64,000 nt of DNA. It comes from Parasitella parasitica (Eukaryota; Mucoromycota; Mucoromycetes; Mucorales; Mucoraceae). Positions 48,747 to 60,463 of this stretch are shown in pieces (positions within the stretch are counted from its first letter, which is position 1; the number at the start of each line of letters is the position of its first letter). Both the position numbers and the translations under genes were made by a program. Location: assembly GCA_025201805.1 (NCBI GenBank), contig MU619289.1, positions 27,595-91,594 of the forward strand, given 5' to 3'. Below the pieces are notes generated by a model that saw only the letters and a program-made list of their open reading frames with translations, had not been told where the DNA came from and searched no databases.

Positions 48747-50342
48747 GTTTTATTTTTTTGGGGTTTATGTAGTCCTGTTATCCCGAAATGGGATTATAAA
48801 AAAGGCAACGTTTATTATTTCTGGATTGAGGATTAAAAATAGCTAAATTTGGCATGAACGTCAAATAAATGAGTGCGATACTATCTGTGTGCGTTGATGT
48901 GCTATTGTTCCGATTGAAGATAAACACTAAAATTGTACAATCGGACGGAAAAACCAGTGTATGTCTACTGTTTTACTTGATAAAGTTTGTAGTGATTTGG
49001 AACCGAAATGTAATGTACGTAAATTACGGGACCTAATAGGTAATAGATGTTAGCACTGTTAAATTTGACAAGTTGTACTCTTCCGGTATGCGTCCAAGAC
49101 GAAACACCAATCCTTTTGTAGGTTACAACCTGATAGCACATGGTTTCCCACTTGCATCCCGCTTTTCTCTATTCTTTCTACTCTGTAACTTCATGTATTT
49201 CTCGGTAATAAGTTGTTATGTTTGGACAAATTATGAGTATTTAGGACTTGATAGCATCATTCAAATATAAATTTCAGGATGAAAATGTTGGGACAAGAAG
49301 ATATGTTCTGTTTTTATATTTTATACATGATTCAATGTTCTTTTACAGCTATGATAATATTGGTATGGTTTAAGGTCGGAAATCACTTATTTTATCCCAA
49401 TCATATTGTCAGATTGCTAATAGATCAATTCTGGATATAATAGGATCTGAGCTAACTTATGAATATCATTCTATATATATTGTTGTTTGACATTTGTTAT
49501 TCATTACTGTAAATGTTTAATAACTTGTCTAATATAGTATGTATTATATCTTGAAGCAAGACTACATTTTATCTTTACTATTTGAGTGCATATACAACAT
49601 GGATCTTTCTCAAAGAGTTGACGTATTACTTTGAGAGCATCTAATGTAGAAATTCATAATCACATCGATTATATCGATTTGAAATAAACGGGGTCACAAT
49701 CCTTGGAATGTATAGATGAACACTATGATGGTATTCTAGGAGTATTCTAGGAAGAAGGAACCATAATCAGTTGTACTAAGGCGAAAAAATGTGGGAAGCA
49801 CAAGAAACTATATCTAAATTATCATGTTTGTTATGAACACCATCTTAATGTCATGTTTCCTTGAAATAAATTTGATGATTTGGCTAGCACTTGCGTTTAG
49901 AACTATTAAGTGGATAGAAGGCACTTGTCAAAAAATATGTTTGGATTCAATTTTTAATTTTTACTCCATTATTTTCCTGAATAATTGCATAAAAATAAAT
50001 GTGGGAAAATTCCTTGATTGTTCCTGAAAACGGCTCCATCAAGGATATGTAGTAACTTTTTTCACAGTTGTGGTTGAATATGTATCGGAATGTTATCAGA
50101 GTTTTGCCTCATGAAACGAAAACAAAGCACTTAGAAATTTGGTTTCGCTTTATAAGCTAGGGGCTAGCTCACGTTCGTTAAACTTTGAGCAAAAGCAAGT
50201 ATTAATAATGTTGTGCTAATTCAGGGGCGCAGTGAAATGTTGTGTAAATGCGACATGAAAATAGTAGTGAAGAGTTTTTCTGAATAAAACCAGATACAAA
50301 ACCGAAGACTTTTATTTACATAAGGTATGATTTCTATTTATA
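48747..50342. other. Intergenic between tRNA and Helitron
   Basis: 1.6 kb, very AT-rich, with no gene supported. Open frames here (for example 49073-49270) show no family or splice support. Confidence 0.6.
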
Positions 50343-50535
50343 CTAGCTGACCTGCTCGCTTCGCTCACGACGGCCATCGTCGCCCTATCGGGAGCTCAAT
50401 TTTCTATAAATGCTAATCAAGTATTCAATGTTCTTTTATTGTTGTTATTTATAATTTAAAGTATACTGTTAGACAGGAATAATAACATAGATGTAGAAAG
50501 GCACAATAGAAAAAAAAATGTAGAAAGCAGTAGAG

Positions 50536-53500
50536 TTATTTGAATACTTCATGGAATACAATGTTATCGGTGTATGATCCTGTATAGTTTTTGATAGTTG
50601 AGGTTTTTCTATCCAAGAGAATTTTGATTGAAGATGGCTGCTTAATGCGCGAGAAAGCAACATATAACTGGCCATGTGAGAGGACGGGAGAATTGAGAAA
50701 AAGACCAAGAAAGTCGAGAGTTTGACCTTGGGCCTTGTTGATGGTCATGGCAAATGCCGGTCTAACCGGAAATTGTCTTCTTCTGAAAGGTATTGTTGTT
50801 TGTGCTTCATTTGAGAATACATCAATTCTGGGAATTAAGAATGTAGCCCCTTTGTTTGGGCCTGTTACTATTTCTGCTTCAATAATGTGTGCTTTGAATG
50901 ACTTGCATATCAATCGAGTGCCATTGCATACACCAGTTTTAGGTGAAAGGTTTCTGAGCATCATTATAGGTGAGCCAACCTTCAACTTTAAACAGTGAGG
51001 TGGTAATGAGCCTGGGTTGAGAGAATTTAGGTATTCAACTGGGTATAGCATGGACCGACTTTCATCGTCTGCAGAATCAGCACTAAGGAATTCAACATAT
51101 TCTCCAGGGAATTGGTCCATTATCAGACTGTTGATTTCAGCTACCTGTGTATTTTTTGGTGCAAGAATGGCTTTTGAAACTAATGCGCTTGCTTCAAGGT
51201 CAATCGAATTTTGGAATTTGTTATACACTGCTGTTGCTAGTGTAGAGATGTCCGAGCCTGGTAGAAGCATTTCGTCTTTAAGTTGGATAAGGGGCGTTTC
51301 GCTGACAGTTTTTTCTTTTCCATCACCAATCCTGAGCAGATATGAAGCAAAATCTTGAAGTTCTGCAGCTAGTTGTGTGTCGTTGGCAGAAAGGGCTTGT
51401 TGTACACGCATATTTGTGAGAAGTTTGAATGCTTTAACATGCGGCCAGAGAGGAGAGTTGTTCAAGCATTGGCTTATGATGGTTGGTCTTTGTGCTCGAG
51501 GAATAACAGGTAAAACCTGACGAAAGTCGCCTCCAAAAACAAACAGCTTACCACCAAGAGGAACGTGCTCCAACAACGGGTCTTCTACTTTCATTATATC
51601 TCGTAAGGTACGATCCACTGTCATTATCTGATCTGTACTAATCATAGATGCTTCATCCCAGACTATAAGCTTGGCACTCCTAATAATTTTTGCTTCCTGA
51701 CATGAAGGCGTGATCATGCAAACTGTTTCACCTGATACTACTATTGGTATCTTGAATGTTGAATGTGCTGTTCTACCACCTTTAAGAAGAGTGGCTGCAG
51801 TACCACTATGGGCAACAGCAATTGCGATCTCGTTTTTACGACGTACAGAGTCAAGTAATGCATTGAACAAAAAGGTTTTTCCAGTACCGCCTGGTCCATC
51901 AATGAACATGATTCTTGGTTGTGTTGAGTGGGGTTCCTCTGTGAGCTCTAAAACCATGTCGAATAAGGCTTTTTGATTGTCGTTAAAAGGCAGCAAAGAG
52001 GGATCAGGGCACGTAGAGGCTGCAGCATTTAAAATCAAATGTTCACGCAGCAAGGGAGGGGCAGAGCTAAACCCATTGTTTCGAGTGTCGTTTGTAGGCA
52101 AATAAAACCCTTCAAAATCAGTTACAGATCTTCCGCTAGCAGCCAAAAGATCATTGATATCAAGAAGGCAGTTGTTGTAGCACTCTTTCAAACTTGATTC
52201 TAAAAGGACAGAGACATTAAGTTCAGAGCTTACCCTATGAATATAATCCTCAGCTAAATGCCCTTTAAATGTATTCCATAAACTGAGAGGATTTGATGGT
52301 ATGCAAAACAAAAGAATGGTAGAAAACAGCTTTCTTAACTGTACAGGAGATTGGAAGCTAAGACACTCTGTCAAACACGCATCCCATTGCTCATCAGAAG
52401 CCAATAGATTTAACGCTCTTGCTGCTGCTTGGAATGTAGGGTATACATGCTGATCAACAGTACGAAGATCCTGATAGCTCTTGGCGCCGCGTATATGGTG
52501 GAGAAGCATCCGAAGATAGTACTTTTCTTGAGTGTTAGGGGATACAGTATAAATACGGCCTATAGTATCACCATTTGGGTTCCTTCTAGGGCGCCAGCTA
52601 TAATCCTTCCATACAAAATGCTCTGGGAACTCGGCATAGAGATATTGCCTGGCAGACTCGTTCGTACGGTTGTACCTGAACCAAGCTGTAAGTGTTGTGT
52701 CCTTAGCCTGGGCATCCTCAACAATTTCAACTAATAGCCTATTGGTAGTCTCATCAAAGCATACATTCTGTTGTCCTTCCAGATGAATTTGAAGTCTTTG
52801 ATGTGATGGATACTCTTTATGCAAGGAAAAGTGAAAAATGCGCCAGCATGCCTCAGAAGCAGAGACATACCGGGCATCTAAAAACTGCTTGATTTCATCG
52901 TTTCCTTCTATGGTTTGGCCTTCTTGTCTTTCTGTTGCCATTTCTACGCTTGCCCGATCGTGGCCCTTATACACATACTTGTAAATGTATTTCACACTTT
53001 TTACAGTGTTGCATATCTCGAAATTGATATGGGCGTCATATTTGATGCAAAGGTCAATGTTGTGGGGGACAACCCATTCATTACCAAGTGGAACATCGCG
53101 GCGATAGACAAACCTTCCATCGTAAGGTCTATGATATTTTGGAAATCCAGATCCTTCTTCAATGGTAGTGCTTTGGTTGTATTTGTGAGGATATGAATTT
53201 GAGCATTTTCCATCCTTCATACATGGTGCGTTTGGCCAAAGATTACCACATGGTCCATGCATCATGCTTTTTATTACTGTTTGGTAAGCTAAAGGTTGAA
53301 GTTGTGGATCAGGAATCTTTGCTGAAACAATCTTGTCAATATCTTCTACAGTCCGAGGTTTATCGGCATCAGATACAATCAAAAGAATGTGCGCGTGAGG
53401 AAGGCCTCGTTTCTGAAACTCAATGACATGTATGTGAGCAACAACTTTTCCTAAAATCTGCTTTGAGATCAAGTCTTCCATAAAAACACTGAGTTTCTTT

Positions 53501-55186
53501 TGGAAGACACCGGCACAAAGATCAGGACGATCAGGGGTTGTCTGATTGGCATGTAAGAGCTCGCGTTGAATCTCGGGCCACTTTGGATTGCATGTGAAGG
53601 TGATGAAAAAGTCGGGCTTACCAAACCTTCTTACGATGCTGATGGCGTCCTGGTATAGCTGCTGCATGTAACGTGCTGATCCAATAAATGAACTTGGTAA
53701 AATCACTCTACAGCCAACTATACTCAAATCGGTGGATCCATCTTCCAATCTTACTGCATCCTCTAAACCACTCAGTAAATGCGATCTTAGTAACTTTTGA
53801 TTGTGTCTAAGAAACTGAAGGCGTTGTTGCTCAATCTTGGCGTACATATCCACAATGAACTGCTGAAACAAATTGCCAAACAAATGAAGACAATGATTGC
53901 CACCTCTAATCATTAATTTAAAAGCATAGTAGTTCATAGCAGTTACTTTTTTGCCACTCAAAGAGACGGTCTCAATATTCCAACTTGGAGTGCCATAAGG
54001 AAACATCAAGACATAGGCCATCGCGTCATACCATTGATTCAATTCACTTATTCTTTGAAGAGGACCTCCATTTGTAGGTCGTATTACAATATCTCTTGTT
54101 GTTTCTGGGTTATCGTCTCCAACAATGAGTACACCAATCTCGGTAGAAGTAGTTGGGGCGTTGTATCTCCTTCGATCTGGTGTACCTTCAGCTCTAAATA
54201 CCATTGAGACATCAGGAACAGAGCTAGGGTTCTCTGCAATCAACTGAGCCATTGACTTGAAATCATAGACAAAACGATTTACGTCATGCATAAGTGCTTG
54301 AAGGTTGGTCAAAGTGGTGATATTAAGATGCTGGTTGTGAGCATGGCGGTTTCGAATCTCATTTCCAGAGTCGTGGATATAGATTTGAGCAAATTTAGGT
54401 GCCTCACCTACTCCTGGATGCAAGGTTCCAATTCTATGATAAAGGCTGCCATGAATTTTAAATGAATAGGCGCCTACACGTGCATTGGCTACTGTCGAGT
54501 CAAGGTTACAACCTAGCGAGGTGAACCCCAGAGCACTGTTGTAAGCTCTTAGATTTGATCTAAACTCCTTGCTTTGTTCGTCTGATCCTCTCAATAAATT
54601 GGCAATCAACTCAGGCATCTCGGGCAAAGGATCAACAACGTATTTACCCTTGCCACAGCACAAAGAGAAATCGGGGTTTGCATTCGTGCCTCCATTCTTT
54701 TCTGATGCCCACATGCGTGCTTGACAATGGCGACAAATGCTGTTCATTCCACCAAGATCATGGCGCTCGGTGAAAGAGGGTGTACTTCTTCTGGCCATGT
54801 TATGAGTATTGTTGTGCGTTGAGTTGGAGCACAATCTACTGTTAGGTCGCAAATGACCTTCTTGTCCACAGCTTGAACAAACAGGGCTGCTAGTTGTTGC
54901 ATCATTAGCGCTGATTGTTTCTGCTTGCTGATCTACTTCCATAGTTTCAGGTTGAGGCCCTAGTTTATACAAAAAGTTCGATTATGATTGTAGAATGAAA
55001 ACAAATTTGAGACATACGATTAGCAATGTTGTTAGCGCAATCACGATGAGAAGATCGACGATGGCCTATACCACCACAGCTTGCGCAAGTGCTACTGTTA
55101 GAACGGGTATTATTGAGGCAAAGCCTGCTTGTAGAACGTAAATGGCCTTCTTGACCACAGCTTAAACAAATTCTAATAGCAGGCAT
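50536..55186 (-). CDS. Helitron Rep-helicase transposase with N-terminal zinc knuckles
   Basis: Two exons on the minus strand (55186-55018, 54959-50536) give 1530 aa. CCHC-like knuckle motifs (CGQEGHLR) occur near residues 10 and 85. The Helitron-like N-terminal domain covers ~180-420. The HUH Rep endonuclease has PDFFITFTCNPKWPEIQRE (~509), the metal-binding HIHVIEFQKRGLPHAH (~574) and the two-tyrosine motif YIYKYVYKG (~716). The PIF1-type SF1 helicase has Walker A GPGGTGKT (~1078), Walker B VWDEAS (~1157), FGGDFRQVLPV, and the C-terminal TINKAQGQT (~1464) plus YVAFSR. All catalytic motifs are present and the long exon has no stop, so the element could be active or recently inserted. Confidence 0.92.
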
Positions 55187-55292
55187 TTTGTTCGTTATAA
55201 TTCGTTATAATTCGTTATGATAAAAAGTGTCCAAATAAAAAGTGTCATATTAAAAAGTTTCAATGTTTTATTGATTAAATAAACTGAGCTAA

Positions 55293-55346
55293 AACGTGAA
55301 TGGCCTTGTTGACCACAGCTTGAGCAGATTCCAATAGCAGGCATTT
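55293..55346 (-). repeat. Degenerate second copy of the Helitron first-exon start
   Basis: On the minus strand this repeats the start of the transposase first exon (ATGCCTGCTATT..., then a CGQQGH knuckle) about 160 bases further upstream, then loses similarity. It lies within the element, upstream of the gene start I chose. Confidence 0.7.
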
Positions 55347-55471
55347 TGTTTTCGTAGTAATAAAAAGTGTCATTTTAATTGAATCAACTGAGCTTCCAAA
55401 TTTGGAATATGACTGTTTTTTACGAAGCGTGTAAAAAAAGTTAGCAGACTCCATTTTTTTAATTATATAGA

Positions 55472-56901
55472 TTAAGATATATCCTAATCAATGTTTATCT
55501 ACGTAACATCTGGTGTTTGGCACTTCCTGTCAAACATTATTAAATTACAGCATTTCCAGGAACAGACCTTTTGTTCTATTTTACATTATAAAAGAGAAGT
55601 GGTGAATCAAATGTCTCCCCGACATCCCGCGATCTGATCTTGATGTAATCTTTGAATAAGCCTTAAACCTTACAAGGGTTTCGATTACAACTTGTAGCTT
55701 ATTACTTGAATTTGTAAAAGAATTACCAACAATGAATATGATGATCCGTACAGCGTTACAACCATGTTAGATATTGCATATGTAGCCTTTATATAAATGC
55801 TACAAATAAATACATTTCAGCTCAACCAATAGAACTCTAAGTTAACACAGGACTCAAGCCAACATATTCCGATGTTACAGAAGCCAAGCGAACAGATAAG
55901 CAGTGGTCAAGCAAAAGAATTTCCAAATAAGCGTTTTTCAAAATTTTCAAACTAAAATGAGCAATCAAGCGAACATGTATCAATAACCCAGGCAATTAAG
56001 AGAGTCCGAGCAGCATACTTGCTTGATTTGCTCTGTGCTTGTGGTTTTATTTTCGTAAATATTTAACAAACATTTGGTCATAACTGCTGCCAATAATAGA
56101 ACCGTAGAACCGCGATCGAGTCTGGAAAACTTAATGACAACTTGGCACTATCGAATAAAACCATGTATACCTACGAACGATATAAACAAAGTTATCAGCA
56201 GAAAACAGCAATCTTTATACAAGAAATACATATAAATACCTATAGCTTTTTGTACAACAAGCGTAGTCTTTATATTTATAACTAACGAAACATTTGGTCT
56301 TAACTTCTTTAAAATGCTTGATTGTGATCTTATAGATAGTCATCATCGGTTGGAAGGAATAATGTATCTTGTGGATTATTAACATAATTAAAGCCATCGT
56401 TATTAAATAATGTGGATAGAATAAAGCCAGTGTGGAAGAAGGAATAATCAGGCGGAAATATTACTTTCATTATACCATTATATATGTTGTGTTATTGAGA
56501 ATTAAGCAAAACTGATCATACGTAATGTGAATATTATTAAAAACCATTTGAAGAGTTGCATGTAATAGTTTTATATAGATTTTATAATATTAGTCCATTC
56601 ACAAGCCTTACAAGGATTCAAAGAAAATTCGCTTACTTTTTGAGTAAAGTATCAAACGTGCGCCATTGCCTAGAACAAGCTTTAGTGCGTTTTTTGAACA
56701 CGTACTACGACAAACAATCATGCATCAAATGACAACCCAAAAGCAACTATTTCATGCCTAATGTTGTCAACCAATATGCAATCTACTGCATGCTTGTGTG
56801 ACTAGTCGATGACATTGATGCAATACAAACATTTAAAATATTTATAGTAAAAAATGGCTCCAAGACTCACATAGCCTACTTCTCTTCTCTGCTAGTATAA
56901 A
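55472..56901. other. Intergenic, Helitron to AMP deaminase
   Basis: AT-rich, no gene supported. Contains dispersed repeat copy 3 near 56101 and a shorter AACATTTGGTC(A/T)TAACT duplication at ~56068 and ~56288. Confidence 0.6.
56101..56150 (+). repeat. Dispersed repeat copy 3
   Basis: ACCGTAGAACCG, GGAAAACTTA and CAACTTGGCA in the same order and spacing as the copy at 21277-21325, about 35 kb away. Confidence 0.55.
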
Positions 56902-59669
56902 ATGTCAGAACCAAGCACCGATGAAGCCCAGGAAACACCATTCTTCAAATACCATCACTTGAAAGCTATCCAAGATGTATGTCTTTTCAATGAATAATGT
57001 AACCATGTGGAAACTAATTAAAATAATAGCATGACAGCAAGTATTTTGGGCAAGCAAATGTAGCAAAATCTCCACCTCAAGGAGGGGGTATAAAAGGAGA
57101 CACACCATTTCTTGAGGAAGAGGAGCAAGAATGGATGACACACAATCGTTTACCAAATGTTCCATTATCTGCCGCGGTGGATGACATTCCTGCTAATATG
57201 AGAATGGGCTACAAAGGTAAAGGCTCCAACATTGTCGCGTTCGATGCCCATAATTTGACATTTGTGCAGATGATGCTATCACTGCTGAACTTAGAGAACT
57301 CTATAACACATTTCAAAAATGTTTGGATTTGCGTGAAAAGTACATGATGAAATCCAAGCAACGATTTGAGGATAATCCGAAGAATAGAGACGGCTGGGAA
57401 ATTTATCCTCCTCCTCCTCCTCCATCCTGGCCATTACCACCGTCTGATGAGCTGGCCAGACGGAAAAAAAAGGAAAAAGAGCGTGAAGCTGATCCTATTG
57501 CAGCTGTAGGCATTGACTTCCATAGAGAGCATGTGAAGATCCCCGGTGAACATCCGGTAAGTTGGAAAAATCGTGGTAATTAGTCATTGAGATTAGCTAA
57601 CACGGGAAATAGTATGTATTTGGCGTGGGTACAGACGGATTCTATCATGTATTTAAGTCTGAAGAAGGTCGGTATCAAATCTTGAAATACAACCAAAGTG
57701 TACTTACAAAGAAACTGTAATACAGACAAGGAAAATAGGGAGCATGCTTATAGTGTTCCCCAATGCAAAGAATTCTATGATGACCTTGACTACATTTTGA
57801 CTGCAATCAGCGATGGTCCTGCCAAGAGTTTTGCTTTCAGAAGACTGCGGTATCTAGACTCCAAATGGCAGATGTATATTTTGTTGAACGAGTTTCAAGA
57901 GATTACAGATTCCAAGCAAGTTCCTCACAGAGATTTTTATAATGTCCGTAAAGTGGATACTCATGTTCATCACTCAAGTTGCATGAACCAGAAGCATTTG
58001 TTGCGTTTTATTAAATCCAAAATGAAAAAATCTTCTGATGTAAGTAAAATACGACTGAATAACACACAAGGATATAATCATGACAGTGCATAGGATGTTG
58101 TTATTTATCGCGACAATGTTCATTTGACTCTTGCTGGTGTATTTGAAAGCTTAAAATTGACAGCATATGATTTGAGTATCGATACTTTGGATATGCATGC
58201 CCATAAAGATTCCTTCCATCGTTTCGACAAATTCAATTTAAAATACAATCCTATTGGTGAAAGTAGACTGAGAGAAATCTTTATGAAGACTGACAATTAC
58301 ATCCACGGTCGTTATTTGGCTGAAATTACGAAGGAGGTGGTGTCTGATTTAGAATCCTCCAAGTACCAAATGTGTGAGTATCGTGTCTCCGTTTATGGTA
58401 GATCAATCAACGAATGGGACAAACTGGCAAAGTGGGTTGTCAACAACAAGCTATTCTCTCCAAATGTGCGTTGGTTAATTCAAGTACCTCGTTTATACAA
58501 TATTTATAAATCGACAGGGCTCGTGGATAATTTTGGCGATATCATCAGAAGTAAAAATAATTTCACATTCTGTTTACAAGCTTTTAACTTTTTTTTTTTT
58601 TTTTTTTTTTGCAGATCTCTTTGAACCCTTATTTGAAGTTACAAAAAACCCAGCATCTCATCCAGAACTTTATATATTTTTATTGAGGGTTGTAGGTTTT
58701 GATTCTGTAGATGACGAATCTAAGGTAGAGAGGCGATCTTATCGTGAATTCCCACTTCCCAGAGAATGGAACACGGCTTCAAATCCACCATACAGCTATT
58801 ACTTGTACTACATTTACTCTAACTTAGTATCTTTGAATAGCTGGAGAGAAGAGCGAGGATTCAACACCTTTGTACTTCGTCCTCATTGTGGAGAAGCAGG
58901 TGATACGGATCATCTTGCCGCTGCCTTTTTGACCTCTCAAGGCATCAGCCACGGTATTTTACTGAGAAAAGTGCCTGCTCTGCAATATTTATTTTATCTG
59001 GCACAGATTCCCATTGCCATGTCACCTCTTTCCAACAATGCATTATTTTTAACTTATGAGCGCAACCCATTGCCTCAATTTTTCCAACGTGGTTTGAATA
59101 TCAGCATTTCAACTGATGATCCTTTACAATTCCACTTCACTCGCGAACCATTGATTGAAGAGTACAGCGTCGCAGCACAAATCTGGAAGCTCTCTGCTAC
59201 TGACATGTGCGAATTGGCTCGTAACTCTGTCTTGCAGTGTGGTTGGGAAGATAAGATCAAGCGTCATTGGATTGGAGCCAACTATAACAAACCTGGTGTT
59301 GATGGAAATGACATGAGCAAGACAAATGTGCCTAATATTCGTGTTGATTATCGTTACGAAACTTTATTGGAGGAATTGAATGCATTGCGAAGATATGCTC
59401 CTAAAGATCAAGGAGGGGATGGTGTTGCATTGGAAGATATGACACAACGTGACATGATCGGTGTAGTAGGCTTGACAGAGGGTCCTCGTTTGCAGCAAAA
59501 TATGATGCATGCCGTACAACGCGAACCTGTATCTCATAATGAAAATCATGCTCATGAGCAACAGCGTCATTGGCAAGACAATCGTAGAGATAGCTTTCCT
59601 GGTGTAGCTGTCGTTGCAGAGAGAGCCCGTCAAAGACGTTTAAGTCAAATTTCTGCAAATTCAAAGTAG
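56902..59669 (+). CDS. AMD1: AMP deaminase
   Basis: Converts AMP to IMP and ammonia in the purine nucleotide cycle, cytosolic. Seven exons: 56902-56976, 57030-57216, 57270-57556, 57613-~57671, ~57712-58039, 58094-58550, 58615-59669, about 815 aa. The catalytic domain has [23 protein letters not shown] (metal-binding HxH), [45 protein letters not shown], and [12 protein letters not shown] (active-site Asp pair). N-terminal ~250 residues are regulatory, with a PPPPPP run near 138. The fourth intron is uncertain: a 40-nt intron (57672-57711) or a 58-nt one with donor GTCGGT (57668-57725, 809 aa); both keep frame. A T22 run precedes the last acceptor. Confidence 0.92.
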
Positions 59670-60463
59670 CTAGGATAGCGATATTAAATTATTAATTAAT
59701 AAAACAAAGAGGTTTCATTTTACAGCAAAGTCAACTCCAGTTTCACTGTGTCTTCAAATTTGACCTGAACCAGGCAACAACCTAACACTGATAAATCATG
59801 TTACACCTGTTTTTGTTGTGCAAATATACCGCAACACACAGCAGCCTACATTTAAATAGTGCATTTGTTACGCATACAGGGACTAGAATAAATTTCTTAT
59901 TCATGAAGAAGTGGCCATCAAAATGTTTCCGTTGTATCTATAACACTAAAATTGAGGTCTTCTTGCCCGAAACAATAACCATATCAACCGGTTGCCCATC
60001 AAAGAAATTTTCGACTTTATATCAAACACATACAATATTATTGTGGAAGCAATGCTTCATCCTTGGGGTTTTTACACAAGTTGATGTCATGTAATATGCG
60101 TTTAGCAAATCATCTCTAATAATCTGTATCTGTATCTTTATTTTTATATTACTCATATTCCATATATGCAATAGTGAGCAGAATGCTGAGAAAAGTGTAG
60201 CCAATGTTGGCATCAACATTTGGCGTAGCGATGCTCTTTTCTTTTAGGGAGTGAGGACGACGACGTCAGCTTTTACGGCTGAATAATGGCCAGAGTTGTG
60301 CCCTTGTTAGCCTCATATCCCACAATTTTAAAAAGCGGGGAGTTTCTGTTGGAAAGATACTAGTTTTTTTTACTTTCATTGAATCATCAAAAACCCCCCC
60401 TCTCCTAATTTATATTATATAACAAGGCGCTTGCTTCTAGTTCAAAAACTTACATCAACAAAT
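59670..60463. other. Intergenic AMP deaminase to NDUFA9
   Basis: No gene supported. The downstream part has a CGACGACGTCAGC stretch (about 60259) that includes a TGACGT core, and pyrimidine-rich sequence before the next ATG. Confidence 0.55.

Larger units (their letters stand above)
50343..55471 (-). mobile_element. Helitron rolling-circle transposon, apparently complete
   Basis: 5129 bp, oriented on the minus strand. The proposed 5' end starts TCTATATAATT at 55471 and the 3' end is ...GCAGGTCAGCTAG at 50343 (CTRR form). On the minus strand the flanking bases are A before the TC and T after the CTAG, so insertion was between A and T, the known Helitron target. A short hairpin (CGACG / CGTCG, 5-base loop) lies at 50368-50382, about 20 bases before the 3' end. 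The single large gene codes a Rep-helicase without stops. Ends were chosen by eye. Confidence 0.75.

Noticed and set aside
48578-48772. Plus-strand open frame of 64 codons
   Set aside because: It runs through the tRNA-Asp gene; no family or splice support.
53193-53426. Plus-strand open frames inside the Helitron gene
   Set aside because: Shadows of the strongly supported minus-strand transposase frame.
59798-60094. 98-codon open frame downstream of AMP deaminase
   Set aside because: Composition and lack of upstream or downstream signals suggest chance.
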